The translations under genes and the position numbers were made by a program. Under the pieces are notes generated by a model that was not told the origin of the DNA, ran no database searches, and saw only the letters and a program-made list of their open reading frames with translations. A DNA stretch of 64,000 nucleotides from the NCBI RefSeq assembly GCF_000878195.1, contig NZ_JXST01000026.1, positions 27,665 through 91,664 on the forward strand, in the 5' to 3' direction. The stretch comes from Mycolicibacterium llatzerense. Lineage in GTDB: Bacteria > Actinomycetota > Actinomycetes > Mycobacteriales > Mycobacteriaceae. This document shows positions 42,106-50,861 of this stretch, piece after piece. Each line of letters opens with the position of its first letter. Within the stretch, counting starts at the first letter, position 1.

Positions 42106-42110
42106 GAGTG

Positions 42111-42638
42111 TCAGTCCAACTCGAGCAGACCGTCGGGCGGATCGATCTCCACCAGACCGTCGGCCAGCGACACCGTCGGCACCATGTGGGTGACGAACGG
42201 CACCAGCACCTCGGCACCGGATTCCGTTCGGATGGAAAGCAATTCGCCGCCCGGGGTGTGCAGCACCTCGGTCACCACACCGATATCGACGCCGTCGACG
42301 GTGCGGACCTTGAGGCCCTCGAGTTGGTGATCGTAGAACTCGTCGGGCTCGTCGATGGGCGGCAGGCTGGCGGAGTCCACCAGAAACAGGGTGCCGCGCA
42401 ACGCATCTGCCGCATTGCGGTCGGCCACGCCGTGCAGGCGCACCAACATTCGGCCACCGTGCTCGCGCGCCGTTTCGACGACGTAGGTGCGTTCGGGGCC
42501 GGGATTCCGGGCCCCCGGCTTGCCACGCAGCGATGATCCCGGCGAGAAACGCTCGCCGGGATCATCGGTACGTACTTCGACGACTACCTCGCCGCTGATG
42601 CCGTGCGCCTTGACGACGCGGCCGACCACGAGGTCCAT
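42111..42638 (-). CDS. rimM: 16S rRNA processing protein RimM
   Basis: A 175-residue 30S assembly factor that binds S19. The N-terminal RimM domain (DLVVGRVVKAHGISGEVVVEVRTDDPGERF) is followed by a PRC-barrel (YDHQLEGLKVRTVDGVDIGVVTEVLHTPGGELLSI). It is 2 bp downstream of the KH gene and 5 bp upstream of trmD, in one operon. Confidence 0.96.
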   Translation of the reverse strand: MDLVVGRVVKAHGISGEVVVEVRTDDPGERFSPGSSLRGKPGARNPGPERTYVVETAREHGGRMLVRLHGVADRNAADALRGTLFLVDSASLPPIDEPDEFYDHQLEGLKVRTVDGVDIGVVTEVLHTPGGELLSIRTESGAEVLVPFVTHMVPTVSLADGLVEIDPPDGLLELD

Positions 42639-42640
42639 AT

Positions 42641-42883
42641 TTATTGGTCGGTGTCCACCACGTCGACGCGGATACCCCGGCCACCGATACCGGCGACCAG
42701 AGTCCGCAGCGCAGTGGCCGTACGGCCGCCACGCCCGATGACCTTGCCCAGGTCGTCGGGGTGCACGTGCACCTCGACGGTGCGACCGCGGCGGCTGGTC
42801 ACCATGTCGACCCGGACATCGTCGGGGTTGTCGACGATTCCGCGGACGAGGTGCTCTACGGCGTCGACGACGACGCTGCTCAT
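42641..42883 (-). CDS. khpA: KH-domain RNA-binding protein
   Basis: An 80-residue single KH domain. The RNA-binding loop is VIGRGGRTATALR within VHPDDLGKVIGRGG. It is the KhpA type found after rpsP in Gram-positives; with KhpB it acts as an RNA chaperone. Its ATG overlaps the rpsP stop by 4 bp. Confidence 0.94.
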   Translation of the reverse strand: MSSVVVDAVEHLVRGIVDNPDDVRVDMVTSRRGRTVEVHVHPDDLGKVIGRGGRTATALRTLVAGIGGRGIRVDVVDTDQ

Positions 42884-43350
42884 TCGGCGGGCGCTTCGGC
42901 CTCGGCCTCGGTGGCCTCAGCAGCCTCGGTCTCGGCGGCAGCCTCAGCTGCCTCTTCCTTCTTGTCCTTGCGCTTCTTCAGCGTCACGGCCTCGCCACCG
43001 GGGGCGGCGTCGGCGTTGGCCAGCGCGGCGTTGAACAGGTCCAGCTTGGAGGGCTTGGGCTCCTTGACCTTCAGGGTGCCCTCGGCGCCCGGCAGGCCCT
43101 TGAACTTCTGCCAGTCACCCGTGATCTTCAGCAGGGCGGCGACCGGCTCGGTCGGCTGTGCGCCGACACCCAGCCAGTACTGCGCGCGCTCCGAATCGAT
43201 CTCGATCAGGCTCGGCTCTTCCTTCGGGTGGTACCGGCCGATGACCTCGATGGCGCGGCCGTCGCGGCGGGTGCGCGCGTCGGCGACGATGATGCGGTAC
43301 TGGGGGTTGCGGATCTTGCCAAGCCGGGTGAGCTTGATCTTGACAGCCAT
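42880..43350 (-). CDS. rpsP: 30S ribosomal protein S16
   Basis: A 156-residue S16. The conserved part is MAVKIKLTRLGKIRNPQYRIIVADARTRRDGRAIEVIGRYHPKEEPSLIEID. The rest is the long actinobacterial Ala/Glu/Lys-rich tail (EEAAEAAAETEAAEATEAEAEAPAE), which is disordered. ATG 43350 is the family start. It is the first gene of its operon, 261 bp from the next upstream stop. Confidence 0.97.
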   Translation of the reverse strand: MAVKIKLTRLGKIRNPQYRIIVADARTRRDGRAIEVIGRYHPKEEPSLIEIDSERAQYWLGVGAQPTEPVAALLKITGDWQKFKGLPGAEGTLKVKEPKPSKLDLFNAALANADAAPGGEAVTLKKRKDKKEEAAEAAAETEAAEATEAEAEAPAE

Positions 43351-43537
43351 GTTCTGCACTTCTCCTGATGATTGCCACGCTGCAATTCAGCGACTCAGGC
43401 GGATTGCCCGGTCCGGTCTTGCCTCACGTGTGTGACCGCCGCGCGGCGCATTGAACGAGTCGCGGACAGACAGCCGACCATTCTGCCAGAGCAGCCGCGA
43501 CCGGCCCAAATCCTGCCCCAGCACCGCCGACTCGGTC

Positions 43538-43562
43538 TGGGGGTACCTCCCGCTTGCGGGGA
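43538..43562 (-). terminator. GC hairpin downstream of the SnoaL-like gene
   Basis: CCCGC (43549-43553) and GCGGG (43556-43560) form a tight stem within GGGGGTACCTCCCGCTTGCG. It lies about 50 bp past the stop of the gene at 43612. I recall this kind of hairpin being frequent between mycobacterial genes. Confidence 0.5.
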
Positions 43563-43611
43563 CTGTCACACGGATTCGCGACGATCCTGTGTCACAACTG
43601 GCCGCGCGGCG

Positions 43612-44043
43612 TCAGACGACGCGGTCGAAACACTTGGTCTCGACGCGGCGCGTCATGCGCCAGCCCTCGGCGGTACGGAGGAACTCGTCTTCGTACCAGA
43701 GACCGCAGAACAGCACCTGATTCTGCGTATCCGCGTTCGCGGCCGGCAGCACCATCGGGTTGAAACAAATGGTGCGCGATTTCGCGGTGTCACCGGTGAT
43801 GGTGACGTCGAAGTTGCCGAGCATGTGTGCATAGGCCGGGAAATTCGGCAGCACCTGGGACAACCAGTCCTTGACTTCAGGGAAATGCCCGTCGATGCCG
43901 CCCATTGCGCGGTAGTCGATGTAGGCGTCGGGCGTGAAAACCTGCGCCAGATCATCGAATCGGCGGGTGTCGATGGCCGTCGAATACGCGACCAGCAGTT
44001 GTTGGATTTCCAGACGGTCCGAGATCTCCTCGAGGCTCAGCAT
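43612..44043 (-). CDS. SnoaL-like / NTF2-fold protein
   Basis: A 143-residue protein of the SnoaL/nuclear transport factor 2 fold, found as Rv2910c in M. tuberculosis. EISDRLEIQQLLVAYSTAIDTRRFDDLAQVFTPDAYIDYRAMGG and LWYEDEFLRTAEGWRMTRRVETKCF are typical. Such proteins are cyclases, dehydratases or isomerases of small ring compounds, or have no known activity. The pocket residues Tyr and Asp are kept. It is divergent from dacB. Confidence 0.88.
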   Translation of the reverse strand: MLSLEEISDRLEIQQLLVAYSTAIDTRRFDDLAQVFTPDAYIDYRAMGGIDGHFPEVKDWLSQVLPNFPAYAHMLGNFDVTITGDTAKSRTICFNPMVLPAANADTQNQVLFCGLWYEDEFLRTAEGWRMTRRVETKCFDRVV

Positions 44044-44115
44044 GCTCCGATTGAACACCACCGGACAGCTGTCCGGGCGGCACCGTCCAGGTTCGGCCAG
44101 TAGGCTGCTGGCCCC

Positions 44116-44994
44116 ATGGGAAGGTTCGTAACCGCCGTCATGGCGGCCCTGACGCTCGTGTTCCTCGTCGCGCCGCCGATGGCGGCCGCTGACCCCGACA
44201 TCCAGTCGGCCGGCACCATGCCGATTCCGGCGGGACCGGCCCCGGCCTGGATCGTCGCCGACATGGATTCGGGCCAGATTCTCGCCGGCCGCGACATGGA
44301 CCTGCGGCATCCGCCCGCCAGCACCATCAAGACGCTCCTGGCGCTGACCGCGCTCGGTGAGTTGCCGAGCCTCGACGCGACCGTCGTCGGCACCGTGGCC
44401 GACACGCAGGTCGAGTGCAACTGCGTCGGCATCGTCCCCGGGCACGTCTACACCGCCCGCCAACTGTTGGACGCGGTGCTGCTGGCCTCGGGCAACGACG
44501 CCGCCAACGCCCTGGCGGACATGATCGGCGGCTACGACGCCGCGGTCGCCAAGATGAACGCGAAGGCCGCCTCCATCGGTGCCGTCGACACCCATGCCGC
44601 CACTCCGTCCGGTCTGGACGGTGCCGGTGGGTCGGGCTGGACCACACCGCGCGACCTGGCCATCATCTTCCGCGCTGCAATGGCCAACCCCTACTTCGCG
44701 CAGATCACCGCGCAGCCCGCCGCGACGTTCCCGGGCAAGAACGGCAACGAGCAGATCGTCAACGAGAACCAGTTGCTGCAGCGCTACCCGGGCACCATCG
44801 GCGGCAAGACCGGATTCACCGACGCCGCCAAGAAGACCTACGTCGCCGCCGCCGACCGCGGTGGCCACCGACTGGTCATCGCGATGATGTACGGCATGGT
44901 CCACGAAGGTGGTCCGACCTATTGGGATCAGGCCTCCGCACTACTGGACTGGGGCTTCGCGCAGGACCGCTCGGTCAGCGTCGGTTCGCTGTAG
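44116..44994 (+). CDS. dacB2: D-alanyl-D-alanine carboxypeptidase (DacB2 type)
   Basis: A 292-residue exported penicillin-binding protein that trims the terminal D-Ala of peptidoglycan. Signal peptide MGRFVTAVMAALTLVFLVAPPMAAA. Active-site motifs: S69-TIK72, S125-GN and K231-TG. Two cysteines in VECNCVG may form a disulfide. Corresponds to Rv2911 by position. A paralogue follows directly. Confidence 0.94.
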   Translation: MGRFVTAVMAALTLVFLVAPPMAAADPDIQSAGTMPIPAGPAPAWIVADMDSGQILAGRDMDLRHPPASTIKTLLALTALGELPSLDATVVGTVADTQVECNCVGIVPGHVYTARQLLDAVLLASGNDAANALADMIGGYDAAVAKMNAKAASIGAVDTHAATPSGLDGAGGSGWTTPRDLAIIFRAAMANPYFAQITAQPAATFPGKNGNEQIVNENQLLQRYPGTIGGKTGFTDAAKKTYVAAADRGGHRLVIAMMYGMVHEGGPTYWDQASALLDWGFAQDRSVSVGSL

Positions 44995-45089
44995 GCGAGC
45001 GGAGCGACGGGAAATACACGGGTAACCGATACCCGACCGGAATCTCGGCGCGAGCTGATCGCAGCCTGGCGTCCGTAGCGTCGGCGCTC

Positions 45090-45923
45090 GTGCGCAGACT
45101 GTTCACGGCGACCGCGCTGGCCCTCAGCGCGTTACTAGCGGCGCCCATCGCAACGCCCATCGCGGGGGCCGAACCCACCGGGCAGCCCACGGGCGCACAG
45201 GCATTGGCGAACGGGCCGGCCAAAGCCTGGCTGGTCGCCGACCTCGATACCGGTCAGGTACTGGCCTCGCAGGACCCGGGCGGCTCGTACGCACCGGCCA
45301 GCACCATCAAGCCACTGCTGGCCATGGTCGTACTGGACAACCTGCGACCCGATGCCCTGGGACGGGCCAACGAGTCACACACCAAGGTGGAGTGCTCGTG
45401 CGTCGGGCTCAAGCCCGGCCAGGTGTACTCCGCACGGCAGCTGCTGGACGCCCTGCTCATGGTGTCGGGCAATGACGCCGCGAACATGCTCGCGGACATG
45501 CTGGGCGGGCAGCGCGTCACGGTGGCGGCCATGAACCGCAAGGCTGCCGCACTCGGTGCCCGCAGCACCCGTGCGGGCTCGCCGTCCGGTCTCGACGGAC
45601 CCGGCTGGGAATCGATCACCACACCGCGCGATCTCGGGGTGATCTACCGGGCGGCGCTGACCTATCCCGTGATCGCCGAGATCTTCCGGCAGACGTCGGC
45701 GCAGTTCCCTGGCCGGACTCTCACCAGCCAGAACGAGCTGCTGACCGGATACCCCGGCGATTTCGCCGGCAAGACGGGCTACACGGACCGGGCCCGCAAG
45801 ACGTACGTCGGCGCTGCGCAACGCGGGAACCATCGGCTGGTCGTGGTGCAGATGTTCGGCACCGGCGATCTCTACCCCCAGGCACGGCAGCTGCTGGACT
45901 GGGGTTTCAGCCAGTACACCTGA
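45090..45923 (+). CDS. D-alanyl-D-alanine carboxypeptidase, tandem paralogue
   Basis: A 277-residue exported DD-carboxypeptidase, a clear duplicate of the upstream gene. Signal peptide VRRLFTATALALSALLAAPIATPIAGA; motifs S71-TIK74, S126-GN and K228-TG; the cysteine pair VECSCVG is kept. The start is GTG 45090; no strong ribosome-binding site is seen, so it may depend on read-through from dacB2 95 bp upstream. All catalytic residues are present, so it is likely active. Confidence 0.92.
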   Translation: MRRLFTATALALSALLAAPIATPIAGAEPTGQPTGAQALANGPAKAWLVADLDTGQVLASQDPGGSYAPASTIKPLLAMVVLDNLRPDALGRANESHTKVECSCVGLKPGQVYSARQLLDALLMVSGNDAANMLADMLGGQRVTVAAMNRKAAALGARSTRAGSPSGLDGPGWESITTPRDLGVIYRAALTYPVIAEIFRQTSAQFPGRTLTSQNELLTGYPGDFAGKTGYTDRARKTYVGAAQRGNHRLVVVQMFGTGDLYPQARQLLDWGFSQYT

Positions 45924-45924
45924 G

Positions 45925-46992
45925 TCAGTAGACCCGGCCGCGCAGGATCACCAGCGCGGGATGGTCGAGCACGCCCGGCAACCGCGGATCGTCGGCGTAG
46001 CAGATCAGATCGGCCGAGGCGCCGTGCTCCAGTGCCGGACGCCCCAACCAATTTCGGGCATCCCAGCTGGCCGCCCCCAGGGCTTCCGTCGGGCTCAGAC
46101 CCACGCGGCGCAGGGCCGCGACCTCGTCGGCGATCCGGCCGTGGGCGATCATGCCGCCGGCGTCGGTGCCCGCATAGATGGGCACCCCGGCCTCGTGCGC
46201 GGCACCGACCCGCTGCGGGCACGTCGCATACAGATCGCGCATGTGCTTGGCGTACGCCGGAAACTTGGTTGCCTTCTCCGCGATGCCGGGGAAGTTCTCG
46301 ATGTTGATCAGGGTCGGCACCAGCGCTGTGCCGTGGGCCAGCATCAGCTCGATGATGTCGTCGGTGATCCCGGTGCCGTGCTCGATGCAGTCGATGCCGG
46401 CGTTGATGAGCCCCGGCAGCGCCGCCTCCCCGAACACGTGCGCTGTGACCCGGGCGCCGTTGGCGTGGGCGGCGTCGATGGCGGCTTTGAGGACGTCGTC
46501 GGACCACAGCGGCGCCAGGTCGCCCACGCCCCGGTCGATCCAGTCCCCGACGAGCTTGACCCAGCCGTCCCCGCGCCGGGCCTGCTCGGCGACGTACTGC
46601 GGCAGCTGCGACTCGTCCTCGATGTCGATCGGGAGCCCCGGCATATAACGCTTGGGCCGGGCCAGGTGCCGGCCCGCCCGGATGATCCGGGGCAGGTCGT
46701 CGCGATCGTCGAAGCCTCGGGTGTCCACCGGCGAGCCGGCGTCGCGCAGCAGCAGCGCACCGGCCTGGCGCTCGGTCTGGGCCTGACGCTCGGCCTCGTC
46801 GAGTTCGACGGCGCCGCCCGGCCCGAGACCGACGTGGCAGTGCGCGTCGACCAGACCGGGGATGATCCAGCCACCGTCGAAGATCGTCTCGGCACCGGCT
46901 ACCGGTTCAGCCGACAGCACCCCGCCACGTATCCACCACTGCACCTCGTCGCCGCCGGGCAGACCCCGACCGCGCACGTGCAGGGTGGTCAC
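45925..46992 (-). CDS. Amidohydrolase family protein
   Basis: A 355-residue metal-dependent hydrolase of the amidohydrolase superfamily (Rv2915c type). The N-terminal small beta domain carries GGWIIPGLVDAHCHVGLGPGG, with HxH metal ligands. Later ligands lie in ARVTAHVFGE, DCIEHGTG and YAGTDAGGMIAHGR. Imidazolonepropionase- or prolidase-like subgroups fit. The substrate is unknown. It is convergent with the second dacB gene and 1 bp after the ffh stop on the same strand. Confidence 0.9.
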   Translation of the reverse strand: MTTLHVRGRGLPGGDEVQWWIRGGVLSAEPVAGAETIFDGGWIIPGLVDAHCHVGLGPGGAVELDEAERQAQTERQAGALLLRDAGSPVDTRGFDDRDDLPRIIRAGRHLARPKRYMPGLPIDIEDESQLPQYVAEQARRGDGWVKLVGDWIDRGVGDLAPLWSDDVLKAAIDAAHANGARVTAHVFGEAALPGLINAGIDCIEHGTGITDDIIELMLAHGTALVPTLINIENFPGIAEKATKFPAYAKHMRDLYATCPQRVGAAHEAGVPIYAGTDAGGMIAHGRIADEVAALRRVGLSPTEALGAASWDARNWLGRPALEHGASADLICYADDPRLPGVLDHPALVILRGRVY

Positions 46993-46993
46993 G

Positions 46994-48571
46994 CTACTTC
47001 TTCGGGAACTTCAGCTGCGACAGGTCGAAATCGGCAAGCCCCGGCGGCAACTCGTTCAGCCCCTGCGGCATGTTCGACAGGTCCGGGAAACCACCGGGCA
47101 GCGCGCTCGGGTCCAGGCCGAACGGGTTGGCCGCCGCCTTCGGCGCCGTCGGCCCGCGACCGCCCTTCTTGCCCTTGCCCGCCTGCTTGTTCTTGCCCTT
47201 GGCGACCTTACGAGTGTTCTTGCGGCCAAACGGCATTCCCATCTGGCCGGCCATCTGCGACATCATCTTGCGGGCCTCGAAGAAGCGGTCGACCAGCTGG
47301 TTGACCTCGGCCACGGTGACACCGGAGCCGTTCGCGATACGCAGTCGCCGTGAGGCGTTGATGATCTTCGGGTCGGACCGCTCGCCGGGGGTCATACCGC
47401 GGATGATGGCCTGAATCCGGTCCAGGTGGCTGTCGTCGACAGCTGCCAGGGCTTCCTTCATCTGGCCGGCACCGGGCAGCATGCCCAGCAGGTTTCCGAT
47501 GGGACCCATCTTGCGGATCATCAGCATCTGCTCGAGGAAGTCCTCCAGCGTGAGCTCGCCCGAACCGATCTTGGCGGCGGCCTCTTCGGCCTTCTTCTGG
47601 TCGAAGACCTGCTCGGCCTGCTCGATGAGGGTGAGCACGTCACCCATGCCGAGGATGCGCGAGGCCATGCGGTCGGGGTGGAAGACGTCGAAGTCTTCGA
47701 GTTTCTCGCCGGCGGAAGCGAACAGGATCGGCGCGCCGGTGACCTCACGCACGGACAGCGCGGCACCACCGCGGGCGTCGCCGTCCAGCTTGGTCAGCAC
47801 GACACCGGTGAAGCCGACGCTCTCGCGGAAGGCGTTGGCGGTGGTGACGGCGTCCTGACCGATCATCGCGTCGAGGACGAACAGGGTCTCGTCAGGCTTG
47901 ACGGCGTCGCGGATCGCGGCGGCCTGGGCCATCAGTTCCTCGTCGATACCGAGGCGGCCGGCGGTGTCGACGATCACGACGTCGAAGTGCTTGGCCTTGG
48001 CCTCGGCCAGACCCGCGGCGGCAACCGACACCGGGTCGCCGGTGGTCATCTGGTCGATGCTCACCCCGTCGGGCGAGACGCCCGGGTGCGGAGCGAAGAC
48101 GCTGACGCCCGCCCGCTCACCGACGATCTGCAGCTGGTTGACCGCGCCGGGGCGTTGCAGGTCGCAGGCCACCAGCAGCGGCGTATGCCCTTGCTCGGCA
48201 AGCCATTTCGACAGCTTGCCGGCGAGGGTGGTCTTACCGGAGCCCTGCAGACCGGCCAGCATGATGACGGTCGGCGGGGTCTTGGCGAATGCCAGCTGAC
48301 GCGTCTCACCACCGAGGATGCCGACGAGCTCCTCGTTGACGATCTTGACGACCTGCTGAGCCGGGTTCAGCGCACCGGAGACTTCAGCACCCTTGGCGCG
48401 TTCCTTGATCCGGCCGATGAATTCGCGCGTGACCGCCAGCGACACGTCGGCCTCGAGCAGGGCCAGACGGATTTCGCGGGCGGTGGCGTCGATATCGGCG
48501 TCGGTCAGCCGGCCCTTGCCGCGCAGACCCGACAGCGCACCGGTCAACCGGTCGGACAGGGATTCAAACAC
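46994..48571 (-). CDS. ffh: Signal recognition particle protein Ffh
   Basis: A 525-residue SRP54 GTPase that binds signal sequences and 4.5S RNA and delivers ribosomes to FtsY. N domain (FESLSDRLTGALSGLRGKGRLTDADID); G domain with GLQGSGKTT, DTAGR and TKLDGDARGG; Met-rich M domain (FLEQMLMIRKMGPIGNLLGMLPG). The Lys/Gly-rich tail is typical for mycobacteria. GTG 48571 is the start; longer frames run into the divergent gene. Confidence 0.97.
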   Translation of the reverse strand: MFESLSDRLTGALSGLRGKGRLTDADIDATAREIRLALLEADVSLAVTREFIGRIKERAKGAEVSGALNPAQQVVKIVNEELVGILGGETRQLAFAKTPPTVIMLAGLQGSGKTTLAGKLSKWLAEQGHTPLLVACDLQRPGAVNQLQIVGERAGVSVFAPHPGVSPDGVSIDQMTTGDPVSVAAAGLAEAKAKHFDVVIVDTAGRLGIDEELMAQAAAIRDAVKPDETLFVLDAMIGQDAVTTANAFRESVGFTGVVLTKLDGDARGGAALSVREVTGAPILFASAGEKLEDFDVFHPDRMASRILGMGDVLTLIEQAEQVFDQKKAEEAAAKIGSGELTLEDFLEQMLMIRKMGPIGNLLGMLPGAGQMKEALAAVDDSHLDRIQAIIRGMTPGERSDPKIINASRRLRIANGSGVTVAEVNQLVDRFFEARKMMSQMAGQMGMPFGRKNTRKVAKGKNKQAGKGKKGGRGPTAPKAAANPFGLDPSALPGGFPDLSNMPQGLNELPPGLADFDLSQLKFPKK

Positions 48572-48664
48572 GTGGCTAAGCCTAGCGGTCGGCCAGCTCT
48601 GGCCTGGAGTGACCGTCGGCGCTAATCTGGTCACGCACGTAGCCAGATATCGCCTGGAGGCCGC

Positions 48665-50854
48665 ATGACTGCGATCGACGTTCCCCTGCCCGAACTGCGC
48701 AGCTCTACGGACGGCATGGCCGGTACGAAGCACATCAGCCAGTGCACGCTGTGTGAGGCGCACTGCGGAATCCATGTCACGGTGACCGATGGCAAGGTCA
48801 GCCGCATCGAGGGCAACCCCGACGACGTCTTCTCGAAGGGCTACATCTGCCCCAAGGCCACCGCCATGGGCGCCCTGCATCACGACCCCGACCGGCTGCG
48901 CACCCCGATGCGGCGGGTCGGCGACAGCTTCGAGCCGGTCAGTTGGGACGAGGCGTTCACCGAGATCGGGGACCGACTGCGCCGCATCCGCAAGGAACAC
49001 GGGGCCCGATCGGTGGGGATGTACCTGGGCAACCCGGCAGCGCACAGTTCGGGCGCGTTCTACGGGCTGATGTTGCGGGCGGCCCTGCTGACCCCGAACT
49101 TCTTCTCGGCGTCCACGCTCGACCAGATGCCCCACGAATATGCCGCGTGGCGGGTCTTCGGCTCCAACGTCCTGGTCCCGATCACCGATATCGACCGAAC
49201 CCAGCGCCTGGTGATCCTCGGCGCCAACCCCGCGGTGTCGAACGGTTCGCTGTCGATCATGCCGGGCGCCAAACGCCGCATCAAAGCGATCCGCGAGCGC
49301 GGAGGCAAGGTCGTCGTCATCGACCCCCGCCGGACCGAGACCGCCCAGATGGCTGACCAGCATGTGTCGGTACGCCCCGGCGGCGACGCGTACCTGCTGC
49401 TGGGCATGCTGCACGTACTGATCAATGAAAACCTCTGCGATACAGCGGCTCTCGACGAGATTGCGACGGGATGGCACGAGCTGAAGGCATTGGTCGCCGA
49501 TGCCGGCCCGGAGGCCGTCGCACAGCGTGCCGGGGTGGACGCGGAGGTGATCCGCACCCTGGCCCGCGAGCATGCGGCCGTGGAATCGGCAGCCATCTAC
49601 GCCCGGATCGGGATCTGCCAGCAGCAGACCGGAACCCTGGTGAGCTGGCTGGTAATGGTGCTCAACACGATCACCGGCAACCTGGACCGCGCGGGCGGCA
49701 CCATGTTCTCCACGCCGATCGCGGACCTGCCACGGCTGGCCAAGTACGTCCCGGTGGGACACGGGGCGTGGACCGACCGGTCCGGCCGCTACCAGTCCTT
49801 CCGCGCCGAGTTGCCCGCCGTCGTGATGGCCGACGAAATCCTCACCCCTGGCGACGGCCAGATTCGCGCGATGATCACCTATGCCGGCAACCCGGCGTCC
49901 TCCGTCCCGCAGAAGGGCCGGCTAGGCGAGGCCCTGGCATCGCTGGATCTGTATGTGGCAGTGGACATGTACGTCACCGAGACCACCCGGCACGCGGACT
50001 TCATCCTGCCGCCGGTGTCACCGCTCGAGCGCGAAGACGTCGGGTTGCTGACCACGATCTTCAGCGTGCGCAACAACATTCGCTATCAACACCGGACCTT
50101 CGACCCGCCCGCCGGCGCCCTGGAGGACTGGGAAATCCTCAGTCGCCTGACCATGGAACTGCTCCCGGCTCCGCTGCGGCAGCTCACCGCGCCGCTGCGC
50201 ACCCCGCTGATCGAGTTCGCCAACCCCATGCGAATGGCCGCGGTAGCGCTGGCAACCGGCCCTTACGGCCGAATCCGCAAGGGCCGCAAGGGAAAAACCA
50301 TCGGCGATCTTCGCTCCAGCGCCGGCGGCCTGGACCTCGGCCCACTGCAACCGCGGCTCCGCACGGTGATCGCCACCCGCGACCGCAAGGTCGCCCTGGC
50401 GCCCGCGGAGTTCGTCGCCGCCGCCGTCCAACTACTCGACAAGGCGCCGGACAACACCGACAACTCCGGCCACGATCTGCAGCTCATCGGGCGGCGCCAG
50501 CTGCGCAGCAACAACTCCTGGCTGCACAATCTGCCATCGATGACCGGTGGCTCCAACAAGTGCACGGTGCTGATGCATCCCTCCGATGCCGATGCGCGCC
50601 GACTCGCTCAAGGTGACCTCGTCCGGGTCACCTCGGCGACAGGACAGATCGAAGTGCCGCTCGACATCAGCGACGATATCCGGCCGGGCACCGTGGCGGT
50701 GCCGCACGGCTGGGGACACACGAACACCGGCTGGCACCATGCGAATACCCTGCCCGGTGCCAACGTGAACGACCTGCATGATCCGGCGTTGGTGGACCCA
50801 TTCACCGGGACGGCGGCCGTCAACAACACCTGGGTGACGGTCAGCGCCGGCTGA
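48665..50854 (+). CDS. Molybdopterin-dependent oxidoreductase (formate dehydrogenase/nitrate reductase family)
   Basis: A 729-residue DMSO-reductase-family enzyme. The N-terminal [4Fe-4S] ligands are C27, C30, C34 and C62 (in CTLCEAHCG and GYICPK). The bis-MGD domains include RLVILGANPAVSNGS, VVVIDPRRTETAQMADQHVSVRPGGDAYLLLGMLH, and ANTLPGANVNDLHDP near the end. The usual Mo-ligand Cys or SeCys segment reads SASTLDQMPHEYAA, as in uncharacterised actinobacterial homologues. No small or membrane subunit is adjacent, so it acts alone or with distant partners. There is no Tat signal, so it is cytosolic. Confidence 0.9.
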   Translation: MTAIDVPLPELRSSTDGMAGTKHISQCTLCEAHCGIHVTVTDGKVSRIEGNPDDVFSKGYICPKATAMGALHHDPDRLRTPMRRVGDSFEPVSWDEAFTEIGDRLRRIRKEHGARSVGMYLGNPAAHSSGAFYGLMLRAALLTPNFFSASTLDQMPHEYAAWRVFGSNVLVPITDIDRTQRLVILGANPAVSNGSLSIMPGAKRRIKAIRERGGKVVVIDPRRTETAQMADQHVSVRPGGDAYLLLGMLHVLINENLCDTAALDEIATGWHELKALVADAGPEAVAQRAGVDAEVIRTLAREHAAVESAAIYARIGICQQQTGTLVSWLVMVLNTITGNLDRAGGTMFSTPIADLPRLAKYVPVGHGAWTDRSGRYQSFRAELPAVVMADEILTPGDGQIRAMITYAGNPASSVPQKGRLGEALASLDLYVAVDMYVTETTRHADFILPPVSPLEREDVGLLTTIFSVRNNIRYQHRTFDPPAGALEDWEILSRLTMELLPAPLRQLTAPLRTPLIEFANPMRMAAVALATGPYGRIRKGRKGKTIGDLRSSAGGLDLGPLQPRLRTVIATRDRKVALAPAEFVAAAVQLLDKAPDNTDNSGHDLQLIGRRQLRSNNSWLHNLPSMTGGSNKCTVLMHPSDADARRLAQGDLVRVTSATGQIEVPLDISDDIRPGTVAVPHGWGHTNTGWHHANTLPGANVNDLHDPALVDPFTGTAAVNNTWVTVSAG

Positions 50855-50861
50855 CCGGGTG

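Noticed and set aside
48665..50854. Selenocysteine codon in the molybdopterin enzyme
   Set aside because: The frame has no internal TGA; the ligand region reads SASTLDQMPH without interruption.
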